Source of the DNA: JAVBKU01 sp031553875
Lineage (GTDB): Bacteria > Bacteroidota > Bacteroidia > Bacteroidales > Rikenellaceae
Length of the DNA: 64,000 bases
Direction of reading: 5' to 3'
Assembly: GCA_031553875.1 (NCBI GenBank)
Contig: JAVBKU010000020.1
Coordinates: 1 to 64,000 of the forward strand
Shown: positions 52,536-62,116 of the stretch, piece by piece
Layout: every line of letters begins with the position of its first letter
How positions within the stretch are numbered: the stretch's first letter is position 1
Program-made: the position numbers and the translations under genes
Notes under the pieces: model-generated
Told to the model about the DNA's origin: nothing
Database searches by the model: none
Seen by the model: only the letters and a program-made list of their open reading frames with translations

Positions 52536-53826
52536 CCTCGGGGGATTACCCACGGCCGAGGTCGAGGAGTTCCACGAGCTCCAGGAAGATTTTAAGATTC
52601 ACGATGAAGATAAACTTATGAAGTTAGCTCTCTTGATAGTTACCCGAGGGTTCAAGTATGCGTTTAAGGCGTGGAAGGATCCCGAGGGTAAACTGTGGAT
52701 CATCGACGCGCACCAACGTAAGAAAGCCCTGATGCACCTGAAGCGCCGGGGGATGACAATCCCTCCGATCCCTTACGAACCGATCCACGCGGAGGACAAG
52801 CGCGAAGCCGTCGAAGAGATCGCGGCGTATAACTCTGAATTCGCAAAGAAGAATCCTGATACCATCCTGTTCGAGAAGTACCAGATTTCCACCGATAACC
52901 TGGAGCAGTTCAGCCTCCAGATGGGGACGGACATCGAGAAGATGGATCTGGGCATAAATACGAAGCTCTCGCTGACCGAGGAGCTGGACACCATAGATCT
53001 CGACGCTGAATATGAGGATCTCGACAAGGAGGTCGTCTCGCTCTCTCAAGCGGGGGATATCTGGCAGCTCGGCCGCCATCGCCTCATGTGCGGGGACTCG
53101 TGCAGCTCTCAGGACGTGGCGACCCTGATGGATAACCGCAAGGCTCACGCCGTAATAACGGATCCTCCGTACAATGTGGATTACCAGGGCAAGTCCGATG
53201 AACAGGCGTCTAACACTATCGAGAACGACAGTATGTCGGACAGCTCCTTCGACAAGTTCCTGTTCCGGGCGTTCCGTAACGCCTTTATGATCCTGCGCGA
53301 GGGAGGTCCTATATATGTATTCCACAGCGACAGCGAGGGGTATGCCTTCAGGCGTAATTTCCATAAGGCCGGCTTCAAGCTGGCGCAATGCTGTGTCTGG
53401 ATAAAGAACAGTATCGTGATGGGCCGCCAGGATTACCAATGGCAACATGAGCCGGTTCTGTACGGATGGAAGCCCGGAGCCGGGCATCCCTGGTATGCGG
53501 ATCGGACGCAGTCTACCGTGTGGAACTTTGACCGCCCCACGAAGAGCGATCTCCACCCCACCATGAAGCCGATACAGCTGATATCATATCCCCTGCTTAA
53601 CAGCACCAAGGAGGGAGAGCTCGTGGTGGATCTGTTCAACGGTAGCGGCTCGACCATAATGTCATGTGAGCAACATGGCCGGATCTGCTACGCCATGGAG
53701 ATCATGCCCTCCTTCGTAGACGTATCCATAGCCCGCTATATACGAGCCGTCGGGGATCAGGAAGTTTACTGTCTCCGCAACGGTAAAAGGTATCACTATA
53801 AAGAGCTGAGCGATGATAATAGATGA
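52510..53826 (+). CDS. ParB-like domain fused to DNA methyltransferase
   Basis: 438 residues. The N-terminal 110 residues resemble a ParB/sulfiredoxin-like domain (WIIDAHQRKKAL for the usual G-x-x-R box). The C-terminal half is a beta-class amino-methyltransferase: TDPPYNVDY (DPPY at 218-221), TMKPIQLISYPLL and the SAM motif VVDLFNGSGSTIMSC. It would methylate adenine N6 or cytosine N4 in phage DNA and shield it from restriction. No cognate nuclease is adjacent. Confidence 0.88.
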   Translation: MDRAITVYNLGGLPTAEVEEFHELQEDFKIHDEDKLMKLALLIVTRGFKYAFKAWKDPEGKLWIIDAHQRKKALMHLKRRGMTIPPIPYEPIHAEDKREAVEEIAAYNSEFAKKNPDTILFEKYQISTDNLEQFSLQMGTDIEKMDLGINTKLSLTEELDTIDLDAEYEDLDKEVVSLSQAGDIWQLGRHRLMCGDSCSSQDVATLMDNRKAHAVITDPPYNVDYQGKSDEQASNTIENDSMSDSSFDKFLFRAFRNAFMILREGGPIYVFHSDSEGYAFRRNFHKAGFKLAQCCVWIKNSIVMGRQDYQWQHEPVLYGWKPGAGHPWYADRTQSTVWNFDRPTKSDLHPTMKPIQLISYPLLNSTKEGELVVDLFNGSGSTIMSCEQHGRICYAMEIMPSFVDVSIARYIRAVGDQEVYCLRNGKRYHYKELSDDNR

Positions 53827-54121
53827 AAACATAATCAGTAAGATCCGCAACTTCTCATCGTTGGGCCTTATGCCCCCGCAAATAGCTTCAATTTTGAAGA
53901 TCCCGCCCCAAGATAGGGCTTCGTTCATCGACGAGTTTGAACGCAAGGATACGCGCGTTTTTGAGGCTTATCATCAAGGGCGTAACGCGGCCTATGTGAA
54001 TCATAATATAGAGCTCACGAAATCTGCCGAGAAAGGCGATGTAATAGCAATCGCCAAGCTCGATGAACGCAAACACGAACAGGAGATAGAAACTCTCCGT
54101 CAAGAACTATTTGGAGTATGA
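53813..54121 (+). CDS. Terminase small subunit-like protein
   Basis: 102 residues with a helix-turn-helix-like N terminus (SLGLMPPQIASILKIPP) and helical rest. It overlaps the genes on both sides and lies two genes before the large terminase. Assignment rests on position and HTH. Confidence 0.5.
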   Translation: MIIDENIISKIRNFSSLGLMPPQIASILKIPPQDRASFIDEFERKDTRVFEAYHQGRNAAYVNHNIELTKSAEKGDVIAIAKLDERKHEQEIETLRQELFGV

Positions 54122-54756
54122 CACACCTCGAGAAAATAGAAGCCCTGAGTCCGGAGATAATCGACAACTTCATCCGAACCGGATCATCCACGGCTATCCC
54201 TCTGGATCTGCAAAACATCATAAAACAGATGATGTGGGCAGCAGAGATATACGAAACCGAACGTAATATCTCGCGTGCGGCTAAAAAGCTCCAAGTCCGT
54301 ACAAAGGCGAGTAGTGGCATAGATATCGAGATAAGCACCGCAAAGTCCCGTATATACGCCGCCCTGAATTATTTTAATGTAGACTGTAACGTCAAGGAGG
54401 CTGTATGGTATCATGACGCGGCAAACAAATTTGAGAACCTTGCAAAGTTAGCCGTGGCCTCCGGCCGTCTTGACGTGGTCGAGAGAAGCTATGTTCGCTC
54501 GACAGAATATCGACTCAAGGCCGTAGCGGCCGACAGGGAAGCGACTCTCGGTGTAGTCTACATCATGTCGAACGACATCTCTCCGGAGGATCTCGGCTTC
54601 ACGTCCAGGAACAAGAAGGAGATCGCGCGCAAAGCATCGGACGGATACTACACCCAGCTGATCGACTCCCTTAATATCTCGAATGAAGAAAAACAACGCC
54701 TCCGCGCCGACGCAGAGATCGAAGAGGCTATCATAATCGAAAACGATGAACAGTAA
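54118..54756 (+). CDS. Phage packaging-region protein
   Basis: 212 residues, helical (AAEIYETERNISRAAKKLQV, EYRLKAVAADREATLG). Overlaps the preceding gene (ATGA) and the terminase (11 bp). It may be the small terminase itself or a partner. Confidence 0.5.
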   Translation: MTHLEKIEALSPEIIDNFIRTGSSTAIPLDLQNIIKQMMWAAEIYETERNISRAAKKLQVRTKASSGIDIEISTAKSRIYAALNYFNVDCNVKEAVWYHDAANKFENLAKLAVASGRLDVVERSYVRSTEYRLKAVAADREATLGVVYIMSNDISPEDLGFTSRNKKEIARKASDGYYTQLIDSLNISNEEKQRLRADAEIEEAIIIENDEQ

Positions 54757-56488
54757 GAATATAGCCGCCATCGAGCGCAAGTATATGAACAAGATGCAGT
54801 TAATAGTGAACTGCGTCGATGCGAATACTATCATCGCGGAGATTGCCCGTGCCGGTGGTAAAACCGACGGGATCCTCGCCCCCCGGATGATCAGGGTGGC
54901 AGAGTCTATGCCCGGGGAGATGTCGTTCCTCATACATAAGACATACGTCGCCCTGATGACCAATATCATACCCAATATAAGGGCCGTCTTTAACACCCCT
55001 ACCGCGACCGGTCGCCCTCTGCTCGAGGAGGGAATCCACTACGTTATTGGAGTTAAGGATCTCCCCTCCCACTTCAAGAAGCCTCGCCGCCCGATATCAT
55101 ACCCGAAGCACAGCCTTGTATTTTGCACGGGTCACCACCTAAAGCTGGTCTCGAGCGATATGCCCGAGTCGTCGGCCGGCGACAGCGCGGTTCATGCCTT
55201 CATCGAGGAGATGAAGCTCCAGAAGGGGCAACGTCTTAAGTCGAGGATCTTCCCGGCAATGCGTGGCTCCATGGGTAAGATCCGCGAGAGCCCCTACTAC
55301 CTCGGGATTACGGGAGTGAGCGACACGGCCCGTATCGACATGGGGGAGGATAACTGGTACGAAGAGTATGAGCAGAATATGGACATGGACGTTATAAACG
55401 ACATCGTCGAAGTAGCCCTGTATCATGACAAGGCGCTCAAGAAGGTATTCGAGATCTCATCCCAGCTCAAAGAGGAGGCTAATCCTCTCGTATCTGCAAA
55501 GCTACAGGAGACCCTCCGGAAGATGCAGCACAGGGTCAATATATGGGCTCCTATCCTGCGGGAAATGCGTCGCAACAGCAGCTACTATATCAAGGCATCA
55601 TCCTTTGTAAATAAGGACTTCCTTGGGCCTAAATTCTTCCAAACCCAGAAGGAGACCCTGAGCGAGGATGAGTTCCTTTCCTCTATATGCAACATCCGCA
55701 TACGCAGGGTGGTCGATATGTTCTTTACCTACTACGATAAGGACCGACACACCTATTCCGACTCCTACCGATATAATTCGATCCTCGACTTCTCATTAAC
55801 CGACACTTTCAAGCTAACAGCCTATTACTTAAAGTATTTTAATCGCTCCGAACCCCTATACCTCGGATATGACCCGGGAGGCTTCCAATCGCTGGTAGTG
55901 GCTCAACACGACCAGATGAGCGACGACTTCCGCATACAGAAGGAGTTCTTCGTGTGGGCACCGCGCGACCAGGTCGAACTCGCTCAGGAGTTCAACGACT
56001 TCTACGGACCTGACTACGACAAGAGCGTCCCCGTATATCTCTTCTACGACCGCGCGGGGAACAAGCGCAAGGAAGAACAGGAACAGATTACCACCGATGC
56101 TAAGATCCTCAAGCGCGAGCTGGAGAGCTACGGATTCAACGTCGAGCTGATGAACGAGGGACAAAAAACAATTTTCTACTATGAACATTACAAGCTCCTG
56201 GCGATGCTACTTTCGGATAGATACAAATCCCTGCCGCATATCTCCATCGATGAAAACGAATGTAAAAATTTGGTTAGCGCGATCCCGCTCTCGCCGAAAA
56301 AGAAAAACATCGACGGGCGCATAGAGCTGGACAAATCCTCCGAAATAAAAATACATCCGGCATACCAGGCGGGACTATCCACACAAATTCCGTCGGCGCT
56401 CATGTATCTTTTATTCGGAGTATTCCGCGACAAACTTCCTTCGGAGCTGAACGGCATCCCGGAATTGCCCGATAATATTTTTGCGTGA
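54746..56488 (+). CDS. terL: Terminase large subunit
   Basis: 580 residues. The ATPase half has a Walker A-like ARAGGKTDGI near 36-45 and an acidic FIEE strand near 148; the nuclease half has LYLGYDPGG and VYLFYDRAGN, the two aspartate strands of the RNase H-like terminase nuclease. A strong terminator follows. It drives DNA packaging through the portal. Confidence 0.8.
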   Translation: MNSKNIAAIERKYMNKMQLIVNCVDANTIIAEIARAGGKTDGILAPRMIRVAESMPGEMSFLIHKTYVALMTNIIPNIRAVFNTPTATGRPLLEEGIHYVIGVKDLPSHFKKPRRPISYPKHSLVFCTGHHLKLVSSDMPESSAGDSAVHAFIEEMKLQKGQRLKSRIFPAMRGSMGKIRESPYYLGITGVSDTARIDMGEDNWYEEYEQNMDMDVINDIVEVALYHDKALKKVFEISSQLKEEANPLVSAKLQETLRKMQHRVNIWAPILREMRRNSSYYIKASSFVNKDFLGPKFFQTQKETLSEDEFLSSICNIRIRRVVDMFFTYYDKDRHTYSDSYRYNSILDFSLTDTFKLTAYYLKYFNRSEPLYLGYDPGGFQSLVVAQHDQMSDDFRIQKEFFVWAPRDQVELAQEFNDFYGPDYDKSVPVYLFYDRAGNKRKEEQEQITTDAKILKRELESYGFNVELMNEGQKTIFYYEHYKLLAMLLSDRYKSLPHISIDENECKNLVSAIPLSPKKKNIDGRIELDKSSEIKIHPAYQAGLSTQIPSALMYLLFGVFRDKLPSELNGIPELPDNIFA

Positions 56489-56606
56489 TAGAAAATATTA
56501 CATAAAACGCTGATAATTAAATATTTTGACAGAGAAACGACAGGCAACGCGCTGGAATACAATAGTATCGACTTTTGCCGCGCGCCACCTGAAAAATTTA
56601 CGAAAA

Positions 56607-56660
56607 AGCCGTGTCCGCCTCCGCTAATTTCTCGCGGCGGTGTACACGGCTCTCTCTTTT
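56607..56660 (+). terminator. Terminator after terminase
   Basis: AGCCGTGT (56607-56614) pairs with ACACGGCT (56644-56651), with an inner CCGCC/GGCGG pairing, then TCTCTCTTTT. It lies in the 262-bp gap 56489-56750, which has no other feature that I see. Confidence 0.8.
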
Positions 56661-56750
56661 CGGGAAATATGACCGGCGCGCTGTCCCTGAGCGAGTTAGC
56701 CTCGAAACCACGAAAAGACGCCGAACGGGCCTCTCGATGCAATAAAACAA

Positions 56751-57143
56751 ATGTTCAAGCCTCGGGCGAACCCCGCTACGGCCGGTAGCCGCTGTCCTTT
56801 AGCCCCGCTCTCAATAGATATTACTTTGTGCATGGACCAGACGATGGGAGGGATAGAGGCGCTACGCCTGGCGCGAGAGATATCGAAGGTTCCCGACGGG
56901 ACCTTCACGATAGCTTTCTACACTTACAATAGGGTAAAGGGCGAAGCATCTCCGCGCCTGAAGGTTATGCAAGGATGCAAAGCCCGGGCACAACTGCCGA
57001 AGGATAGGTTCTGGATAGACAGCGATAATTACTTCCTCTTCAAGGATGCCCAGGGCAACCCGAAAACGGCCTTCCGGATCCTGATCAGGTACATGGGTTT
57101 CCCACAGGATAATTTTAAACTGCGAAAAATAAACTGGTTATGA
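56751..57143 (+). CDS. Phage protein of unknown function
   Basis: 130 residues. Proline-rich start MFKPRANPATAGSR, then a beta-rich domain (TFTIAFYTYNRVKGEASP, FWIDSDNYFLFKD). It overlaps the portal gene by 4 bp. Unknown; probably a minor head protein. Confidence 0.65.
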   Translation: MFKPRANPATAGSRCPLAPLSIDITLCMDQTMGGIEALRLAREISKVPDGTFTIAFYTYNRVKGEASPRLKVMQGCKARAQLPKDRFWIDSDNYFLFKDAQGNPKTAFRILIRYMGFPQDNFKLRKINWL

Positions 57144-58591
57144 TCGAAAGCAATGGTCGTTTGGGATACATCCTGACCGAGAACAATGTCCTAACCTTCC
57201 AGATGGGAGAAGGATCTATCCCTGAGATGCTGGCCGCCGGCCCGGGCATAATGTACCGTGAGCCCTATATGTCCGAGGGGCATATAGTCGAAGTTCGTGG
57301 ATATCGGGTCCTCACACGCGGGGCGAACGATATGCAGATAGAGGACGTCTCGAAGAACATCAAGGGGAACAGGCTTCTGCCCGAGGTCATAGAGAAACAG
57401 GTAAAGATCCTGTTCGGGGAGGGGCTCAACCTATATAAACCGGCATTCAGGGATGGGAAGCTCCAGAGGGACTGGACCACGATCCAGGAGGTATCCCGTT
57501 GGCTCAACAGCTGGGAGGACTTCGGGATCATCGACGACTACCAGGATCTCGCCATCGCCCAGCTCCGTAGGTACTACAGCTTCGAGGACTTCTTCACGAT
57601 GTGGCGCTTCAGCATGGCCGATGTTACCGGCCGACGCTGGTGTGCGGGGCTGGAGTTGGTGGAGAACAGTAAGGCGCGTCTGGCTACAGATAAGAATCTC
57701 GGCTACCGGCAGGAGGAGTACGCTTACAGCGACTTCGATTATATTGCCGTAGGGGATTGGAGAACGACCGGCGACATTAAGGTATATCCTCGCTTAGATG
57801 TTACCAAGGTAGATACCTACAACGTAGCCATATCGCACCATGCGAACGATGATATCGATAGCCTTTACGGCCGTAACAAATCTTATGAAGGATCCCGGCA
57901 ATGGGTCGAGGCGGCCAACGAGAACCCGCGCTTCATACGCTCCTTCCTCCGGAACTCTCTCGCGGCGAAGCTCCACGTCGTAATCCCGAACGAGTGGCTC
58001 GAGAGTCAGAAGGCCCGTATATCAAGCCTCTGCCAGGCGAACAAGGAACGCGAACGCGAGGGCAAGGAGCTGTTCACGCTGAACGGGATCGACATCGGTA
58101 CGAAATATACCGATGCAGCCCTGATCAAGTACACGAACAAGGAGCTGGAGAAGCTGACTCAATATCTCTCGGGCGCAGACAATCAGGGTAAGCTCTTCAG
58201 CACATTCTCATATCAGAACGCAAAGGGAGACCGCGTCGAGTGGAAGATAGAGTCGCTGGATCTCAAGTATAAGGAATATATAGAGTCCCTGCTACTGTTC
58301 GACCGGCGCGCGGATGAAGTCCTTGTCGGATCTGTAGGCCTCGACCCCTCGATATCTAACGTCTCGAAGGAGGGAATCATCTCGAAGTCCGGCTCCGATG
58401 CCTACTACAATTATATCATATACCAAACCCAGCTCACCGCGCCCGAGAAGATCTGCTGCGATCCGTTCAATATGGCACTCCGAGTCAATTTCCCCCACCT
58501 GTACGCCGACGGGTTTCGCTTCGGGTTCTACCGTAACGCCCCCATGCGTCAGCAGGATATATCACCCGATAACCGCCTAACAGCACAGTAG
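57140..58591 (+). CDS. Portal-like protein
   Basis: 483 residues. Long helical and beta segments typical of portal proteins: VIEKQVKILFGEGLNLY near the start, SRWLNSWEDFGIIDDYQDLAIAQ, and a late segment GSVGLDPSISNVSKEG preceding a helical end. It follows terminase by one small gene. Portal is the best fit by length and place; no motif proves it. Confidence 0.65.
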   Translation: MIESNGRLGYILTENNVLTFQMGEGSIPEMLAAGPGIMYREPYMSEGHIVEVRGYRVLTRGANDMQIEDVSKNIKGNRLLPEVIEKQVKILFGEGLNLYKPAFRDGKLQRDWTTIQEVSRWLNSWEDFGIIDDYQDLAIAQLRRYYSFEDFFTMWRFSMADVTGRRWCAGLELVENSKARLATDKNLGYRQEEYAYSDFDYIAVGDWRTTGDIKVYPRLDVTKVDTYNVAISHHANDDIDSLYGRNKSYEGSRQWVEAANENPRFIRSFLRNSLAAKLHVVIPNEWLESQKARISSLCQANKEREREGKELFTLNGIDIGTKYTDAALIKYTNKELEKLTQYLSGADNQGKLFSTFSYQNAKGDRVEWKIESLDLKYKEYIESLLLFDRRADEVLVGSVGLDPSISNVSKEGIISKSGSDAYYNYIIYQTQLTAPEKICCDPFNMALRVNFPHLYADGFRFGFYRNAPMRQQDISPDNRLTAQ

Positions 58592-58593
58592 CC

Positions 58594-59466
58594 ATGATGA
58601 AGTTTGATACAATTCTAAAAAGTCCCTACAAAGACGAACTGTCGAGTTATGCCCCCGGGGTAGATGCTACCTTACGCGATGAAACAATCGCGCCGCACAT
58701 ACGCTCCTCGGAGAAGGTCCTCATAAACGCCATCGGCCAGAAGACATATAAGCAGATAAAGGATCTGAAGGAGCCCGACACCCTCCGCAATGAGTTTGTG
58801 GCGGCGCTTTCGAACCTTGTGATGTACAATTATAAGATGTGGGAAGTCGTAAGCAAGCGTCAGGACCAGCAGAAAGACACCTACAAATACGAGATGGAGA
58901 TCATGCGCGGCCACTACGTCGATTACTATTTTTCGCACTTCGACGATGTGATACGCCAGTTGGATGAGCGCTCGACCGAATTCAAGGACTGGAATACGAG
59001 CACCCAGAAGCAGATGGTCAAGGATCTGCTTCTCCAGAATGCCGACGACTTCAACGCTGCCTACAACATCGACGACTCGTATTTCTTCTTCTTTATTACC
59101 ATATTTCTCCAGCGTAAGGTATTGGATAAACACATTAATCCAGCGATCTGCAAGGAGGATCTCACCGATGATCAACTCCGCCGCATCAAGGTTATAACCG
59201 CTCAGCTCACCGTGGCTTATGCCCTCCGGCAGCTGGACTTCGTGTGTCTCCCCAAGTCTATCCGCGCGTCTACCGTCGAGGGACCGTCGCGCACAGGGAA
59301 AGATGAGCAGACGGCCGTCATAGCCCTTTCGGACTTCCTCTTTAACGAGGCTATATCGGATCTATCTGCGCTCCTGACGGCGATCAACGCGCCGGCCGAC
59401 GGTGGGGACATAGATTCCCCCTCGGATGAAAACAAGCCATGGAACAAGTACTTCCTAATGTCCTAA
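58594..59466 (+). CDS. DUF6712-like head completion protein
   Basis: 290 residues, starting MMKFDTILKSPYKDELSSYA. The helical, charged body (LRNEFVAALSNLVMYNYKMW) fits the Bacteroidetes phage family that follows portal genes and may form the head-tail connector. The next gene begins 3 bp after its stop. Confidence 0.55.
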   Translation: MMKFDTILKSPYKDELSSYAPGVDATLRDETIAPHIRSSEKVLINAIGQKTYKQIKDLKEPDTLRNEFVAALSNLVMYNYKMWEVVSKRQDQQKDTYKYEMEIMRGHYVDYYFSHFDDVIRQLDERSTEFKDWNTSTQKQMVKDLLLQNADDFNAAYNIDDSYFFFFITIFLQRKVLDKHINPAICKEDLTDDQLRRIKVITAQLTVAYALRQLDFVCLPKSIRASTVEGPSRTGKDEQTAVIALSDFLFNEAISDLSALLTAINAPADGGDIDSPSDENKPWNKYFLMS

Positions 59467-59469
59467 CCC

Positions 59470-60447
59470 ATGATAGAACTCCGTTTCGGATCTAATGAAT
59501 ATTCCTTCCCCAACAAATGGGAGGAGCTCTCCCCCGACCAATACATGAAGCTGGTCCCTCTGCTTAATCTGTTCTGGGCCGGGGAGATCTCGCTTATGGA
59601 AGTGCGGACCAGCTGGTTCAAACAAATAGCAGGGCTCGAGGGTATAAAGGTCCCCAAAGATCGTATCGCACAGGTGGCCGATAACATATACACGGCCAGC
59701 CGGCAGTTCAACTTCTTCTACAAGATCGACTACGACGGGAAGACTGATTCCTTCCCCGCCGATATCCGCCGGCTACTTGAGAAGACGGCCCCGGATGACC
59801 TGCTCGACGATAGCGCAGAGGTCCGTTACGCCTCGACACTGAAATATGGATATAAGCCCGACTCTGTGTGGGCGAAGAACCTCATTCCCTCGATCTCGGT
59901 CAAGGGTACCGCGCTGGAAGGGTGGAAAGTGTCCGTTGATGGTGATGCGCTCACTTCCACCCTAACAGCGCTCCAGTTCCTACAGGGAAACGACATTCTG
60001 ACCAGGCTAACCAAGAACCGTCGCCGGCAGGATATAGCCCTGCTGTGCTCTATTTTATACCCAGCTCCTGACGGATCCGATATCTCCGTCGCCGACTACG
60101 ACACGCTCGAAGATAATATCCTCTTCGGGGTCGTTCAGAACTTTCAGGCATTTGTGAGCTTCATATTCACGAGAACGCAGTTTTCCATATTGTGGGCTAC
60201 AGGGAAGGTCAAGAAACGGAGCCGGTCAGTATCTATATCGCAGACGGACGCTCTGTATTCACTCAGTAAGTCCGGATACGGTAGCTATGAACAGATCGAG
60301 CGAATGCCTATGACTACCTACCTGAGCATCGTGAGGGCTGACATGATATCGGCTATCCGTTCTCTCGTCGACAGTAAAATGACGCTCGACGAAATCGCCG
60401 AGCGCGTGAATCTTCCGATAGAAATCATAAATAAAATAGTATCATGA
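59470..60447 (+). CDS. Phage protein of unknown function
   Basis: 325 residues. N-terminal beta strand MIELRFGSNEYSFPNKWEEL, helical body, and a C terminus with a HTH-like end (KMTLDEIAERVNLPIEIINKI). Common gene type in Bacteroidetes phages by appearance, but I cannot name it. Confidence 0.65.
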   Translation: MIELRFGSNEYSFPNKWEELSPDQYMKLVPLLNLFWAGEISLMEVRTSWFKQIAGLEGIKVPKDRIAQVADNIYTASRQFNFFYKIDYDGKTDSFPADIRRLLEKTAPDDLLDDSAEVRYASTLKYGYKPDSVWAKNLIPSISVKGTALEGWKVSVDGDALTSTLTALQFLQGNDILTRLTKNRRRQDIALLCSILYPAPDGSDISVADYDTLEDNILFGVVQNFQAFVSFIFTRTQFSILWATGKVKKRSRSVSISQTDALYSLSKSGYGSYEQIERMPMTTYLSIVRADMISAIRSLVDSKMTLDEIAERVNLPIEIINKIVS

Positions 60448-60905
60448 GTGTAACCATATTAGGGCTAAAGGATTACTTCGAGAAGTTGAACAAGGAACTA
60501 TGCCTCGCTCCTAACTTTATTTTTGGGGGCGATGAAGCGGCGCTGCGAGAAGCGATAGGCAATTTCGGAGATGATTATATGTTCGGAGATTTTGGCGAGA
60601 TCAACAGCAGTCTCGACGGTCTTAATAGGATGCAGGATGGCTTCTTGATCGCCATAACTCTCGCCCACCCCTACGGCGTGAACTCCATAACAAACGATGA
60701 TATCCTATGCGATCAGGACAGACTCTTAAAAAAGATGAATGTCCTGAAGAAGGAGCTGCTCAAACGCGACCGATGCGTTCCATGGCTTAAATACCTTCAG
60801 GAGCCCTTTCAGATCCTCCCGTTCATAGCCCCGGACATTTCCCGGTCGATAGGATGGACCATGCCGATGATCCTCGCCGGAGCAGATATGTTCGATGTGC
60901 ACTAA
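60444..60905 (+). CDS. Phage protein of unknown function
   Basis: 153 residues; start overlaps the previous stop (ATGA). Contains LTLAHPYG-like ITLAHPYGVNSITNDD and a helical C terminus. Terminator follows. Confidence 0.6.
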   Translation: MSVTILGLKDYFEKLNKELCLAPNFIFGGDEAALREAIGNFGDDYMFGDFGEINSSLDGLNRMQDGFLIAITLAHPYGVNSITNDDILCDQDRLLKKMNVLKKELLKRDRCVPWLKYLQEPFQILPFIAPDISRSIGWTMPMILAGADMFDVH

Positions 60906-60926
60906 TTGGCTCTGTTTTTGTGGTAA

Positions 60927-60960
60927 AAAGTCCTCTCTGTTGTATGACATAGAGGACTTT
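60927..60960. terminator. Terminator before the moron genes
   Basis: AAAGTCCTCT (60927-60936) pairs with AGAGGACTTT (60951-60960). Confidence 0.8.
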
Positions 60961-60989
60961 GCTATATTCATATTTTAATCTCGGCTGTT

Positions 60990-61424
60990 ATGAAAAGGAT
61001 CGCGTTGTTTTTATGTCTGCTTACTCTACTATGGGGGTGTACAAAAGACCCACAGAGTAGCAACACGTATTATTATGTGGGATCTTATGATGGGTACATA
61101 TATTATCAAGGCGGAGGACAGATGCGCATAACGATGTCTCTAAGTCAAGCCAGCTATATAATGACTTTCTATAACAGCCTAACTGGCTATGAGGAATTTT
61201 CTCTTTTCGGATCGATGTCTTTCGAATCACCCAATCGTATAATACTAAGTTCAAAGAGTGATTTTGTCTTAGGACCTTTTATGGAGGGATCGGTACAGCA
61301 TAATATAAACCCGGTAACTCTGAATATTCCGAGAAAGTATGTTTGTGATGGCAACGAAATATCCGATTTAAAACCTCAGGAAACGACATCCTGGGTAAAT
61401 GCCGTTAATGCCTTCCCTCAATAA
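60990..61424 (+). CDS. Phage-encoded lipoprotein (moron)
   Basis: 144 residues. Signal peptide RIALFLCLLTLLWGC with lipobox LWGC. The mature part is beta-rich (YYYVGSYDGYIYYQGGGQMRITM). The gene is more AT-rich than its neighbours and is flanked by terminators, which suggests independent expression in the lysogen. Possible superinfection exclusion or surface modification. Confidence 0.75.
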   Translation: MKRIALFLCLLTLLWGCTKDPQSSNTYYYVGSYDGYIYYQGGGQMRITMSLSQASYIMTFYNSLTGYEEFSLFGSMSFESPNRIILSSKSDFVLGPFMEGSVQHNINPVTLNIPRKYVCDGNEISDLKPQETTSWVNAVNAFPQ

Positions 61425-61432
61425 TTTGAATT

Positions 61433-61966
61433 ATGAAAAGATTATTTACTGTACTCGCCCTTATCGTGGTTTGCAATTTATCGTTCGCAGAATCTCCTCT
61501 CGACCGAGTCAAGAGAAAAGACGATAAATTTAGTAAAACAACTTTCTACGAGAGCAAAGGAATGTTTTTTAAATATCTTGATGCCTACATCGTTCAAAAA
61601 GAAGGGTCTGCTCCTGTCTTGAAAGTTAGCTTTTACTATCAGGGAAATCATTGGATCTTTTTTGATAGGATACAACTTGTACATTCGGGAGAAGATCCTT
61701 TCACAGTTATTTATGATAGCTCCAATTATAAAAGAAAGATCCTTGACGGAAGTACCGTGCGTGAATGGGTTACTATTACGGCCTATCCTGAACTAATAGA
61801 ATATTTGAGAGCATTCTTTCAAACCGAAAAACCAATGGCTCGATTTTCCGGGGAAGGACAATTTACCCGAAAATATTACAAAGTGGAACTGTCTCCCGTT
61901 ATTGCAGTATTTGACGCATACGATTTTTTGCTACAAAACTACAACCCAACCTCTTCCCCAGAATAG
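61433..61966 (+). CDS. Phage-encoded secreted protein (moron)
   Basis: 177 residues with signal peptide LFTVLALIVVCNLSFAES. Mature part with beta strands (LKVSFYYQGNHWIFFDRIQLV). It follows the lipoprotein gene by 8 bp, so the two form a unit. Unknown role. Confidence 0.72.
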   Translation: MKRLFTVLALIVVCNLSFAESPLDRVKRKDDKFSKTTFYESKGMFFKYLDAYIVQKEGSAPVLKVSFYYQGNHWIFFDRIQLVHSGEDPFTVIYDSSNYKRKILDGSTVREWVTITAYPELIEYLRAFFQTEKPMARFSGEGQFTRKYYKVELSPVIAVFDAYDFLLQNYNPTSSPE

Positions 61967-61973
61967 AATGCAC

Positions 61974-61999
61974 AGAGCTCCTTTGGGGCTCTTTTTTTA
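61974..61999 (+). terminator. Terminator after the moron genes
   Basis: AGAGCTCC-TTT-GGGGCTCT and a T-run of seven. Confidence 0.88.
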
Positions 62000-62056
62000 T
62001 CATCCTATTGCGGATTAATATTTTATTCCTACCTTTGTTATGCTGATTCATACTGA

Positions 62057-62092
62057 GGGCGCAAGGCGCCCACCTCGTTAGGTGGTTTTTTT
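62057..62092 (+). terminator. Terminator with an alternative hairpin
   Basis: CCACCT-CGTT-AGGTGG (62070-62085) and seven T. A second hairpin GGGCGC (62057-62062) / GCGCCC (62066-62071) shares two bases with it, so the two are mutually exclusive. Confidence 0.75.
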
Positions 62093-62116
62093 ATGCCCTA
62101 TAGCGAGATATAGACT

